From: Globisporangium splendens
Taxonomy: Eukaryota > Oomycota > Peronosporomycetes > Pythiales > Pythiaceae
DNA length: 64,000 bases
Direction of reading: 5' to 3'
NCBI GenBank assembly: GCA_006386115.1
Contig: VFIW01000028.1
Coordinates: forward strand, 342,512-406,511
How positions within the stretch are numbered: position 1 is the stretch's first letter; every line of letters begins with the position of its first letter. The notes beneath the pieces are model-generated. The model was not told the origin of the DNA. It did not search any database and saw only the letters and a list, made by a program, of their open reading frames with translations. Position numbers and translations under genes: made by a program. This document shows, piece by piece, positions 23,381 to 34,697 of this stretch.

Positions 23381-24874
23381 ATGGAGCCGCCGGCGCGCGT
23401 GGGCATGCAGCTTCTCGCGGAGATGGCGGCGCAGACGAATACGCAGCAGCTGTCGTCAACGAACCACACGCCAGCTGGCCGTTTACGCTCAGTGGCATCC
23501 AAGCGCGCGCTACAGGACGATGAGGGAGGCATCGCGACGACACATGAAAGGGCAGTCATGACGACAACGACGACGGCCTCGGAAGCGAGCGAGGAAGATC
23601 TCCGCGAGCAAGCTGCGCAGGCTCATGCGAAGAAGAAAGTAAAGCGGAAGGCGTCGCATGTGCTTCGTAGAGTGCGTTTGCTGCATGTCATGGCGGGGCT
23701 CTTAATGATTGTTTGGTCACCCAGTGTGACATTTCTTTCTTTTTGCCTTTTCGTGTAGGAAGCAAAGGAGCAGTTGTTGACTGAACTTAGAGAGCTGGAG
23801 CAGCGCTCACGACAACTGCGAGAGCAAGCGGGGCTGCCTGATAATTCCGATGTGCTCGCAAGGAAGGAAGAGAATGCGACGATGCACAAAGCACTGCAAA
23901 GGCAGAAACTGGTCATCGCGAACGCGCAGTCCGTGTTTTCGCAGTATATGGTTGGTTATCCTCCATACTGACTCGATCCTGGGATGAAGGTTGCCGAGCA
24001 AGAGACGTAACATAATGCTTTCTTGTGCTGTTTGCTATTATAGAATTCCCAGATGTCGAGCCCCATTAGTTCGTTCATTCGCTTGGGACGAGACTGGCGG
24101 CAGCGCCGCAAGACAATGATCGCGTTGAAAGAGCAAAAGCTGCACGAGTCGCGCCAATTCCTGCACGAACGAACGCGGTTCATGAACCCCCTTCAGGGAA
24201 CCTCGGAATCGTCCAAGTTCGAGACCCCAGACGGCGATTTCTGGGTCATGCAACTCGATGTGACTCCATTCACAAGCGCCTACTCGGTGAAAAGCATCTT
24301 TGAGGCATTACAGTTCCAATTCAAGCATTTGGAGATCACAACGTCCGAAATGTCGGGCTTCATCACTGTGCGCGAAAACGACAATGACGACAGCAGTTAT
24401 TCGGACCCAAGTGTCCTGAACCACCGACTGATGACGTCCACACCGTCGGGGCTCGTTGTGGAAAAGAACTGCCTCATGTTCCTCGACAACTCGAGCATCG
24501 AGAAGGCAACGTGCGTCGCTGACGAGAGCGCGTTCATCGTCATGGATTTCGTGGACGAAGACGCATTGTACCCGTACTGTCCGAGCCAACGCATCCGGAG
24601 AGATGTGACCGCGGCGATCAAACTGTCCACGCATCGCCGGAAGCCTCGCCGCGATCGTGGTGCCAGAGTACGAGTCGTGGACAGAGCATGGGAGGAGGAA
24701 GAAGACGACCTCGTGATCGTGTTCACACGGTATTTCGCTATCAAGACGCATCACCCCGAGTTCTATGTGCCACACGAAGAGATGCTCAGTCTCTGTGAAG
24801 ATATCACGTGCGCTGTCGAGACAATGATTCGAAGCATGGTGCACGGGGCGTATCCGTCAGTAGTAGGGCAGTAG
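23381..24874 (+). CDS. CS8: basic/coiled-coil/START-like protein
   Basis: Exons 23381-23671, 23759-23950 and 24044-24874 (437 aa). The N-terminus has a Thr run and an acidic stretch, then KKKVKRKASHVLRR at the first intron (donor GTGCGT). The coil is Gln- and Leu-rich (LLTELRELEQRSRQLREQ) and ends RQKLVIANAQSVFSQYM. The second intron uses a GTTGGT donor. The START-like part has SPISSFIRLGRDWRQRR, VRENDNDDSS and DFVDEDALYPYCPSQRIR at about 328. A basic loop (HRRKPRRDRGARVR) separates the signature from the last strand. Its 3' end faces CS9, with stop codons 98 bp apart. Confidence 0.84.
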
Positions 24875-24972
24875 CAATAGAAGTGTACATAGCATTGGAA
24901 TGGTGCATCCTACTTACGGAGAAGGACGACTAATACAATGTTATGGTCGCAGGTTCGGCACTGCGACGGACT

Positions 24973-26454
24973 TCAGTTGAGAAACATTCCTTGGCGCATG
25001 CATTTGAGCATCACGTCAAGTCCAGCTGGCTGCTCATTCGAGATCATTTGCAACACGCTTTTCTCGATCGCGATTTCGGATTTTCGAATGCGCGCGAGGT
25101 ACCATCTTGTGAGCACGACGACGAGCTCTGTCTCTTCGCCTTGTCCTGGAGTTGGCGACACACCAGCCGAACTTGAAGGGGGAGCCTTAGGGCGACGGAA
25201 CGCCGACAACTTGAACGCTGCCGTCGCATCTTTGCGTAGGCGTTCAAGCGGGCAGTACGGATACAAGTCATCTCGGTCCACGAAATCACCGGCTACGACC
25301 GCCCAGTGGTCGTCTGGGTTCTCGGATTCGAGCCCAGACGAGTCGATAAAGCACACAGAATTTTTCTCCAGCATGACTCCCGACGGGTGCGCGATGCACA
25401 GACGATGATGCAGTACCGACTTCTCTGTGCTTTCGTCGTTCTCACGGACCGCGAGCATTCCCGACACCTCCGTAAACGTGATCTCGAGGTTGAAGTAATA
25501 GAACTGCAGCGCTTCAAACACTTGGCGCACGCTCGCAACGCCCTCGAAATGCGTCACATCAATCTTGATCGTGCAGTGGTCGCCGTTCTCCGCCTCAAAT
25601 TGCGACACCTCACAGAACGGTTTGCGAAGATCCATGTGGCGCGTGCGCTCGATAAGGAAACGGTGCGCGTCGCGAATCTTCTGGTCCTTTATGGCCAGCA
25701 GCGCCGCGCGTCGCTGGTCCCAGTCCTTGGTCAAGTGGATGTACGTCTCGATGGGGCTCGTAACTCGTGCATTCTGTCGAACAGTAAAGAACAAAGCAAA
25801 GGTCACATGAGAGGATATTCTAACCTAGTGCACACTAATACCAGTCACGCACAGCTCACGTACGTACCATGAACCCAGACAAAGCCGACTGCGTGCTCGC
25901 GAGCACCAGGTCGCGCTGCAAGATGGCTTCGCGCAGGTCGCTGTTGAGCTCCCAGCGCTTGTTAACGGCGTTCGGGTCCTCGATTCCATGCTCGCGACGC
26001 AACTCGGCCGCAAGAGTTTCCAAGCGCTCGAGTTCTTTCAGCACTTCATCCTTCTCTTTCTGCATAATACGTACACGCAATAGAAGGACAATAGTGACTT
26101 GAGAACTTGCCTATTGGTGGCCAAACGCACATCCACATAAAGCCGCAAAAGCTAACTCGCCTTGCGCAGCACATGTGTCGGTATCCGCTTTCGTGGCTTC
26201 ACGATAGGCGCCGTCGAGTCTCGCGCGTCGCTCCCCTCACCACTCGTGTGGGCGTCTGCGTCTTCCGTGGCATCGTCCTCGGAAGAGAGCGAGAGCGAGG
26301 GCTGCAGCCATTGGCCCGTGCGCGCGCGCTTGGCGGTCGAGATCGTGTGCAGGAACGTGGCATCCGCGCGCTTGAGGGTGTTGTGGCGCTGCGAGAGCAG
26401 CGGCGCCAGCGCAGCCTCCGCGTCGAAAGGCGGCGGTAATGATGGCGTCGTCAT
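24973..26454 (-). CDS. CS9: basic/coiled-coil/START-like protein with a GC-AG intron
   Basis: Exons 26454-26161, 26059-25868 and 25773-24973 (428 aa; an in-frame ATG at 26505 would add 17 residues). The N-terminus shares ATFLHTIST with CS7 and ends VKPRKRIPTHVLRK. There the exon is followed by GCGAGT rather than GT. Reading on meets a stop after two codons, while paralogues splice at this exact codon, so a GC-AG intron is the best model. The coil (KDEVLKELERLETLAAELRR) ends QRDLVLASTQSALSGFM. The START-like domain has SPIETYIHLTKDWDQRR, VRENDES and DFVDRDDLYPYCPLERLR at about 324. Closest to CS7. Confidence 0.82.
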
Positions 26455-26505
26455 GAGGAAGAGCAGTTCGGATGTGACTGTCAATCCCCATTCCGACAAA
26501 GGCAT

Positions 26506-27232
26506 CGGGACCTTCACTCTCTACCACTCCAAAGGTTTTGAGACAAAATGTATCTTTTCATTTTTGTGATAAAATGGTAAGAATGATTTGAAAGTGTACT
26601 TCGTTATAGTATGTGATATGGAAATGAAAATTTGTGTGTTCGGACAGCAGTTGTTGTGAAGGGGTATCGTTGTGCATCTGGGCGCAATCACACCACTCTC
26701 GGAAGAGTGGGCGATTACGCCGCCACCATGAGCCAATCACTCGGATATTCACTCAAGAAATCGCTCAGCTGAGCGCATTTCCGTTGCATTTGGTGCGGCA
26801 GAATCCTTCTGTGCTGTCTGAACGAGAGCGAAACGCGCGATCTCCTGCCACTACTCCCCCTTTGGAGCGCGCTCCATGAATGACCCATGCGGAGGAAGGT
26901 TGAGAGGGAACATGGAGCCATGAACATCCTTCTTGGAAGAGGGTTGACTACCATGAAGGTGGAGTTGCGCTCGCGCCGTATCCGACAGCCGTGTGAACGC
27001 AGCACTGCGTGACTTATTTCACAGTTTTCTCCAAAAGAAGCTCCGAGCTGGCACAAAGTTCAAGCAACGCCTACTTGCAGACGGATACCAGCTAAAGATG
27101 CGCTGATTTCGCTTCAGGCATTTCAAAACTGACATGTGCACCTTTATGGCCGTTCCAACTCGCCACTCGCAATTGTTCCTCCACACGACTCAATAATCAC
27201 ATTCTACCCAGCACCTTGTGTGCGTAGTTGTA
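26506..27232. other. Gene-free stretch upstream of CS9
   Basis: No supported gene. Frames in 26715-27056 lack family resemblance. It includes the CS9 promoter side and the downstream flank of the ankyrin fragment. Confidence 0.4.
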
Positions 27233-27712
27233 CTAATGCCGGATACTTTCGACAGACACTTGATCCAGGTAGTTCTCGGTCAACCACAGGAAAAGATCGA
27301 ATTTGTGTTGTGTGAACGCAATCTTTGCCTGTTGCTCTGAGCACCTTTCGTGCCCATGACGGTGCAAATACAGCATCCTGCCAAAGCCATTGTCTCGAAC
27401 GGCACAGTCCATCGTGTCGTGAGTGCATCCCTTTGTGCGGTTCTCTTGCAGCCACTTTGTGACGGCGAGCAAGTTCGTCTCCATCGCTTTTGTCGTGCAT
27501 CCCTCAGAGCGGTTTTCGTGAAGCCACTTGACGATGGCCAGGTCCCCGATCTTGGCAGCTTGTTCCATTGCAATGGATGCGCATCCACTAAGAAGCGAAT
27601 CATGGAGCCACTTTATCATATCAAGATTTCCACTGGCGATTCCCACGTCGATCGCGCAGCGATTTGGCATAGTGCAGCCTTGGGAGACAAGACGTGCCAA
27701 TGGCCATTGCAT
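27233..27712 (-). pseudogene. Ankyrin-repeat protein fragment (WLHENR type)
   Basis: A 159-codon frame with at least three repeats of the oomycete ankyrin type: MIKWLHDSLLSGCASIAME, IVKWLHENRSEGCTTKAME and VTKWLQENRTKGCTHDTMD, then a C-terminal segment FDLFLWLTENYLDQV. Full genes of this type usually have many more repeats and an N-terminal lead. Upstream in this frame the resemblance stops at about 27715, so the gene is truncated or frameshifted. It could still be a short gene. It has a relic partner in mirror position at about 53450. Confidence 0.6.
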
Positions 27713-28204
27713 CGTCCTCGGTGCTCGCGAACGAACAAGTGAAAATGGCGGAAGGGATCCGACGCGTGAAAATGGGCTGCATTTTGGAGTGTTTGAAAGC
27801 CCAATGTTTTCAACACTGGAGAGTTAATGCTATTTGTGAATAAAACCATTTTGACTAACAGAGGCTTTATTCGAGAGGGTATGGCTGCTTTTTGGACACT
27901 TGGATGCCGTCCACTTCACTTGTCTTGCTCTTCTTTGTCAACCCTCGGAGCCAGCATGAAATAGGCACGGCCGTTGGAATGCCATATCACGCAGATCGGC
28001 TCTGGAAGTGGGCTGACCGCCGTGGGAGGACACATTACTAGGTTCTTGCTTGAAGGACAGCCCAGCAGTAGGCAGGCTACAATAAAGTTTTGCTTGCTGC
28101 GCAGCAGTAAGGGCAGTATTGTGTATATTTGCAAGTTGAAGGTGTCATCTACTTTCACGACCGGATTTAATTCGAGGCTGTCGAGCGCTCGATGACGACA
28201 GTCG
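27713..28204. other. Gene-free stretch between the ankyrin fragment and CS10
   Basis: About 490 bp with no recognisable coding or RNA feature. Confidence 0.4.
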
Positions 28205-29885
28205 TCAGCAAAGCATGACCAACCTCAGGCTCCTCCCTTGGATGTCACGCGACCACTGACGGAAAAATCGGTGTTGCCTAGGTGCTTCGCCAACCCGTGC
28301 CACTATCCGGGTCGTTGCACACAAATCCAGCGAAAAAATGATGGATGCACAACAAACAATAGAGAGAGAAATTAACCCCGCTTCGTGGATGCTGTTGCGC
28401 AAGTGCTCGCACACGACGGCCATGAGCAAGTCCCCATTGCTGAAGCCGTGATCCAACTCGATCTCGTCCTGCAAGCGCTTGTCGTTGGACAAAAAATTGT
28501 ACCGCGCGACACGCGACTGGCAGAGCACAACGCATGGTAACCCAGACACTTTGTCAACGCCAGGCGTGACGGTAATGCTATCACTCACAGAATGTGAATT
28601 ATATAAAGATGTGCCAGCAAACAGAGGAAGGTGCAAATACAAGAGCACTTACATGGAAGTCACTTCTTTCCGGAGCTTGTTTGGGTGCGCGCGAATGGGG
28701 AACATGCGGTCGTTGTCCACGAAATCGACGACCACGACGCCGTGCGCTTTCGTGAGTGCTGATGCAAACACCGAGTTCCACGACGTCGCGAACTCGCGCT
28801 TCTTCGCGTACCTCACAAGACCGTACTCCATGGATGGTCCGAGTTTGTAAATGGACTGTTTCGAAATCGACGTTTAGCACTATTGTTTGATGCATACTGG
28901 CGAAATGGTCCAAAACCCAAGCAGTTAACTGGTTGATTTTGGTTCTCGTTGATCGTACCTCGGTGTGGTAGTCGATACCAAAGTAATGCTTCAGTTGCGA
29001 TGGCATACGGTCGAAGTAACGCAGGACGCCATCGTAGACCTGATCCAACGTCGCATTCTGGATCTTGGCGACGAACAGCGTCGACACGTACGTGAAACTG
29101 GCGTCGGCAGCAATGCTGGATTGCGAGGACGGGACACTCATCGTCGCGCGATTCACGTGTTGGCGCGCCAGCCTCTGCATCAGCGTCGGCGCGAGACGAC
29201 ACGTCGAGTCGAGTGATGTTCGAAGGACCTCGATGCGAGCCCCGTGATCTGCGCCATCAGGAAAGCACGCGTCACTGTGGATTGCAGCAAAAATATCGGT
29301 GCTGGTTGGGTACTGGCACAGCGGCGACTCGGTGAAGCCACTTTGCAGCGCCGCGTAGTACAATTGATGAATGAGAAGTTGGCGTTTCAGCTCGCTGTTC
29401 AGCTTTTGCGCTCTTGTAGCGCTCGCCTTTTGCCTCGCTGACTCATACGCGCTCAGAAGGAGGTCTGGTGGAAGCATTGCCGCGTTCCATTGCAACGCCA
29501 CTGCGTTGAGCTGACCCTCCAATCGCGTGACTTCTGCTCGAAGCGATCGAATTTCATCCTAGCATTACACAGCGCATCACATTCCCAGCAAGATCAGCAT
29601 GAAATCTAATACAACAACAGAATTAACACTTACCGCGGGAGGCACAGTCACTTTTTTCTGCTCGCTCTTTGACTGCAGGAGGTCAAAGATGTCTTGAAAC
29701 GTGGCTTCGTTGCTGATTGCACTATTTGCGTCGATGTGGTGAATCTCGTTGTCTGTGTGTGGAGTGGATCGCGGACGTTTCCACTCCCTCGATCCGAATG
29801 GCAACGATGACGATGAAGGCGAGGTGCCTTCTCTAGGTGGTTCTTGGCGCGACGTCCATGGTACGTGACAAGTGTGCGTATCCAC
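28205..29885 (-). pseudogene. CS10: four-exon coil/START-like gene, start codon apparently lost
   Basis: Exons 29885-29634, 29558-28959, 28855-28653 and 28577-28205 (475 codons if read from GTG). Introns 1 and 2 and exons 2 and 3 (600 and 203 nt) match CS13 base for base apart from very rare differences. At the place of the CS13 ATG this copy reads GTG. An in-frame TAA stands three codons upstream and no other in-frame ATG follows in exon 1. After the conserved HGFSNGDLLMAVVCEHLR the reading frame runs about 62 further residues of unrelated sequence, whereas CS13 stops after 14. Exon 2 carries the coil (AYESARQKASATRAQKLN) and the first part of the START-like fold; exon 3 has VVVVDFVDNDRMFPIR. 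It is either a pseudogene with a fresh body or uses an unseen upstream exon. Confidence 0.7.
28397..29825 (-). repeat. Inverted near-identical tract A, left copy (1429 bp)
   Basis: It matches 51753-53181 in inverted orientation with the same length and no indel noticed. One amino-acid difference (Asn versus Asp before KLRKE) was seen. The tract covers introns as well as exons and ends inside coding sequence at both sides. Confidence 0.85.
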
Positions 29886-30793
29886 TGGCTCTTAGTGGAG
29901 ATGGCCAGTTGACAAACAGAGGGTTGTCTGGTGGACGAGCGGAGCCGGCAAGAGGATGCAGGTCGAGCGAAGTGAGCGCTCGCTGTCGAAAGGCACAGTG
30001 ATCTCTAGGCGCTCGCTCGCTTTCTTCCACAGTTTACTGGCCGGATGCTGCGCTTGTTCACAATCAGCTCAAGAACTTTTCAGTCTCACGCTGAGAAATC
30101 AAACGGTTTCTGCTTCAGAACACGAAACGAGCTGTTGCAATATACAGTGGCAGCAGCTTCTTGGAACTGGATTGCAGTAATGCGATCTTCAGACGGGATA
30201 AACACGACATGCCTCGGGATATCGCGTATGGGAGGTGTGAAGCTAACAGTTAGAAGAGAGTGCGTCCAGGTTGCACTTGTTGCTAGATGCAGCGCATTGA
30301 GTATACAAGAGATATGTACGTTGAAGCCTAGATTACCAGCGCACCACCACGACTCAAATGATGAGCCACGGGTGTTTACTAGGCTGCTCCCTGCATATGA
30401 ATTCAATCAGGCAGAAAAGATCCATTCTTGAGATTGTGTCCGAGTCTCTCTCAGGTCACGTTAGAAGAGTGCATCCCTCAGTGAGACTCTGTGAACTTTT
30501 GGATGGGATTCAGAGATGGATCGTCTGTCTGGGACAACAAACATGAGTAAATGAGGCAAGCAGATTTCCAGTCAGCACGTAAGTGGAAGCAACTCACATT
30601 TGCTTTGAATGGCAGCATTGTTAATCGGGTACATTTTGCCAATGCCCGCATGCAGCGTTCCCGCGAGGAATCGACGAATCCCTCAAGGTTGGCTGGTCTC
30701 GTTTCTGCATGAAATTCCAGACCACAAACCTTTAACCGAATCGCAACTCACACACGGATGCCCACTTGCGCAGCACCAAAATACCAGATGCCC
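29886..30793. other. Region upstream of CS10
   Basis: The part next to CS10 (about 29886-30070) is alignable with the region upstream of CS13 (about 51510-51698), for example the shared GCAGCATCCGGCCAGTAAAC, but clearly diverged. The remainder to 30793 holds no gene I can support. Confidence 0.5.
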
Positions 30794-32510
30794 TCTGCAC
30801 ACCAGTGAAGCAACTCTGACCCACATCGACACGAACCTAGTCAAAGCTACGCATACAGTTCACTCTGCAATGGACTGTGACGTCATGGCAACAAGAGACT
30901 TGAACGGGCAGAAGGTCTCGTTCCATGCACATCCACGTTTCACAAGAATCGTGCAACTATGGGGTGGCAACGGACGATGCAATAACACCAGATCTTTCTA
31001 TCGGCAACAAGTTGCAGCAACGAGGACACAAATTGGCAAAGATACTCGAGATGCAGCAGTCAACAAAGCTGTCCAAACAGCAGGATCTCTGTGGCCAGGA
31101 CTGCAATTAATCCAATGGAGCGAATTACACAACATCCCAGGGATTACTGCTTATACGGCTCAGACTCTTCTCCGGCTGAAAGCCAACCGACTCTCCATGT
31201 GGAACTAGGAGAAAGCTGATCTATCCTGCTCGAATCCCGAATGTTCCCAAGTTGTCCAATCTTCTGTTCAACATCTATTCTGGGAGTGTCCGAAAGCCAA
31301 ACTCGTGTGGACTACTTTTATGCGCTATGGGCGAAGATCGGAATCACTCCTGGTCACGACCCCGCAATCTGGATCTTCAGTCTGGATCTACCACATACTC
31401 CAAGGCATGCATGGACCACGATCAAGAGACACATTATCGGACACAAGTTCTCCAATGAACATCTCCAAGATCATCTCTATCCCGTCGCACACATGCTGTG
31501 GCGATATATGAGCGCGTCGCTCATACATGCCATTTGGTGTGCGCATCTGCGACGCATGGATTCGGATCCAATCGAATCGACTGCTGAGATGGCGATCATG
31601 ATGACCAGATTAGAGGCAGGAATGCGAAACCTCACACGACTCGCTGAAGCGCAAGCTGGAGACTCTGACGGTCACACGGTTGCAGCAGTTCTCAAGGCAT
31701 ATGTCGACTGCTTTCTCAGCCAAACCGACGCCATCCCCTTGACTCCAAGTGATACTCGCGGCGTTTACCTGTTGTTTTTCGATGGCGGATCACGCGGCAA
31801 TCCAGGACCAGGAGGGACTGGATCCATTATCGTGCGTGTCCACAAGGACTCGCACACAGCCAGTTTAATTTGGGTCGCGAGCATGGCGTATAGCAGGAAG
31901 GACACGACCAACAACTTTGCCGAGTATTGGGGTCTCATACACGGACTCCGAGAAGCCCAACGCAGTCACTTCGAACCGTTGTACGTGATTGGAGACAGTG
32001 CACTGATTATCTCCCAACAGCGAATGCATCGGTCCCCTCGACAGCACCGATTGGCACGTTTATACCAGACAAGTCGACGACTCGCGGATTGCATCGACAT
32101 CCGAGGATGGTACCATCACTACCGTGCCTTCAACAAGATGGCGGACTCAGCCGCCAACCTAGCCATGGACACCAGAACCTCAACGCAGGTTCACTTCCCA
32201 ACTCAAAGAGCTGCTTTCAACAATCTCACCCAGGATCTTGACAACGACGTCATGCATTGGCTTATGCGAAGTTCGGAAGACCCAAGGTCATTGGACAACA
32301 CAAGGCAGCCTCACATAGGACCAAGAGAACATGCCATCCTGGTCAAAGATTATTTAGCATTCAGAAGTGATCTATTGCAATCCGCGCTGTAGACACATTT
32401 ACACTCCTAGATGAAATTCGCAATGAAGAGTAGTTAGGAGAATGGATATTGTAGGTCACGAAGATGAACCTAAATATACCTCACCTTATAAAGATAAAGA
32501 TAAAATGGTG
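30794..32510 (+). mobile_element. Non-LTR retrotransposon copy R1, 5'-truncated (zinc knuckle and RNase H)
   Basis: Homology to copy R2 starts abruptly at about 30794 (TCTGCACACCAGTG) and continues to a 3' tail of AAAGATAAAGATAAA. It encodes the region after the reverse transcriptase, ending RLKANRLSMWN and a TAG at 31206, then the knuckle CSNPECSQVVQSSVQHLFWE. A one-base loss near 31311 breaks the frame before YALWAKIG. The downstream frame (to 32392) keeps the full RNase H: DGGSRGNPGPGGTG, TNNFAEYWGLIHGL, GDSALIISQQ and NKMADSAANLAMD. Typical 5' truncation of a LINE-like insert. Confidence 0.85.
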
Positions 32511-33205
32511 ACGCATATATTGCAACAGTTAAGGTTAAAAAGGTCATTTAATTACATTTTGTTTTTTGGTTATTTTGGCTTATTTAGTCCTAACTGTAGG
32601 TGGCGCTCCCAACGTGGCCATCCTTCAAAGTCTCGCTTCAGTTGCTGTTGACACAGAGTGGTGACGTCTTTCATCACCTCGCATTTGACTGTATCGTGAG
32701 ATTTCCAGCTATAATCCACCTGCTGGACGGAAACTAAAGTATGAACCGAGTTGTCGACAGCGATGAGGAAGGAGTGGTCGTGACGTCATCCCAGCTCGTT
32801 GCTTTCTCTCTGTTTGCATGGTCGAGTTTAGTCCTGGCTGGACAATCCTCGCGAAGACGCTGGCCATTCGCATCCACCGCACTGCTGATGCATCGCCATT
32901 ACTGTGCTGCAGACAAATTGTGATCGAACGATCAAGAAAATATACTATCTTAGCATACAAATTGGGTTGCATAGTGAAGGTGCCCATTACGTCTGTTTGC
33001 ACACAAGCGATTGGCTCTTCTTGCGATGGACATCGCCTGCTCGGCGGATATTATATAATAGGTAAGTGGGAAAACAGAGTGTTGCTGTGACCAGGAATAT
33101 TGCTACAATTTACAATGTGACACAAGATCCTCTCGAGTGGAATATCAACATAAATTGACTGACTTTACGCAAAGCGGGAGCAAAGCTGCGCTCCAGAAAA
33201 AGTGC
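32511..33205. other. Gene-free stretch between R1 and CS11
   Basis: About 700 bp. The 32709-33002 frames show no family resemblance. No feature supported. Confidence 0.4.
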
Positions 33206-34697
33206 TTACGCGTTCTTCAGCATTTGGCACACCAATGCCATAAATAAGTCGCCATCGTTCCACGCCTCCATGCACCGCACTTCGTCGCACAACACTTCCG
33301 AATCGGGCAACAGATTGAAGCGATTCACACGCACATAGCGCAACAGGATCTGCGTTTGCTGGGTGACAGGGTCCGTGACTGGCGACAGGTAGATCCTGAT
33401 AATATAATACAAGCGCACAAGATCAGTACAAAAGCAATACCTAGGCTAACTAGTGTTCGGTTCTCTAACTTACATTGACGAGTCTTCTCGCCGCACTCTT
33501 GCTTCATCGCTGGCTTCCGGGAATCGTTCGTCCGAGTCGACAAAGTCCACGACGATGACTCCATGCGTGTCCGTGAGTCGCCCTGAGACGTCAGCGCAAC
33601 TGACGCTCGAAAACGATGTTGGGCTCTCGTATCGGGTGCGCACGTACTTGTGGAATTCGCTCACGGCATGGATGTCCTGTTAGAAAAAGAAGAGCACAGA
33701 TGTTGTCAGTCAGACTACATTTGAATGAAGGCTACAAACACCACACAGTTTTAAGCCGGCTGCACCTGGAATTCGTAGTCAATGTCAAAGTGATGCTTCA
33801 TCTCACTCGGGAGACGCTCGAAATGCTGGACCACAGCGTGGAACAGCTGCTGGATGGTCGTGTGCGGGACCTTGACGATGAAGATCGACTTGACGTACGT
33901 GTATTTCGCGTCCGCCGTGATGTTTGTGCTCTGGAACGGGACGAAACCAGACACCTTGTCCACGTGAGCTCGTGTGAACTTATCCGTCAAGTGCGGCGCG
34001 AGGCGCAGTGCCGTCTCGCTGCGATTCTGGAGCGTCGTGATGCGCTCGGCATCGGAGATGTCGGCGTGCAAGTGCAGGGGGTTGTGGATCGCGTCTAGGA
34101 CATGGATACCCGAGATGTGTTCAAAGAGAGTGGACTGAGGGATGAGGCTCTGCAGCGTGGCCAAGTAGAGCTGCTGCTGCCTGATTTGGCCTTTCAACTC
34201 TTTGTTGATCGCCTGGACCTGCGATGTCTGTCGTTTCTGCTTGGCAGATTCGTACGCGTGGGTCCATAGCGCCTTGCTCGAGATGTCGGTGTGCCACTTG
34301 TGCTGCAGTCGACGAAAACAGTCTTCGAGCGCGACTACTTGGGCTCGCAAACAGCGGACCTCGTGCTGTATTCATACACAGTTGTCCAACTTATTTAGTA
34401 TCACAGCCCACGTTCGTATCAATAGCGTGCACTTACCGCGGCGGACGGAGCCGTTCGTCGTCGGGGTTTTCGCACTTTTGTCACCGCCTCGGTCGTTTTT
34501 TCCTCACGAAGACGCTTGTTGGACGAGGATGATGCGTCCGATTCCGAAACAGGGCCGTTGTCAACATCCTCTCGATCATTTTCGCTGTCTTCGGCCGCAT
34601 TCTCTGGCTTGGAGGTCGGGGACGTTGCGCGATTCTGGCGCGCCTTGGGCTCGTGCCACACCGGAGGACGCATGAAGATGGTCTTCGCTGAAATCAT
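33206..34697 (-). CDS. CS11: four-exon coil/START-like protein
   Basis: Exons 34697-34437, 34365-33766, 33676-33474 and 33395-33206 (417 aa). Exon 1 is acidic/Ser-rich (SPTSKPENAAEDSEN) and ends in the basic KVRKPRRRTAPSAA. Exon 2 opens with a coil (LRAQVVALEDCFRRLQHKW, then KQKRQTSQVQAINKELKGQ) and continues into the START-like fold. Exon 3 has VIVVDFVDSDERFPEAS at about 331, a diverged signature with FP for YP. The last exon ends NDGDLFMALVCQMLKNA. Most of the gene is almost identical to CS12, but exon 1, the start of exon 2 and the last dozen codons differ. It is related to CS10/CS13 by exon lengths. Confidence 0.83.
33229..34226 (-). repeat. Inverted near-identical tract B, left copy (998 bp)
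   Basis: It matches 48077-49074 in inverted orientation with equal length. Both introns inside are identical by eye. The only difference seen is AACGAT here versus AACAAT in the partner, near the 3' end. It starts within exon 2 and ends nine codons before the stop. Confidence 0.85.

Noticed and set aside
30609..30793. Open frame leading into R1 as part of the element
   Set aside because: Sequence before 30794 has no counterpart in R2, so it is flanking DNA fused by chance.
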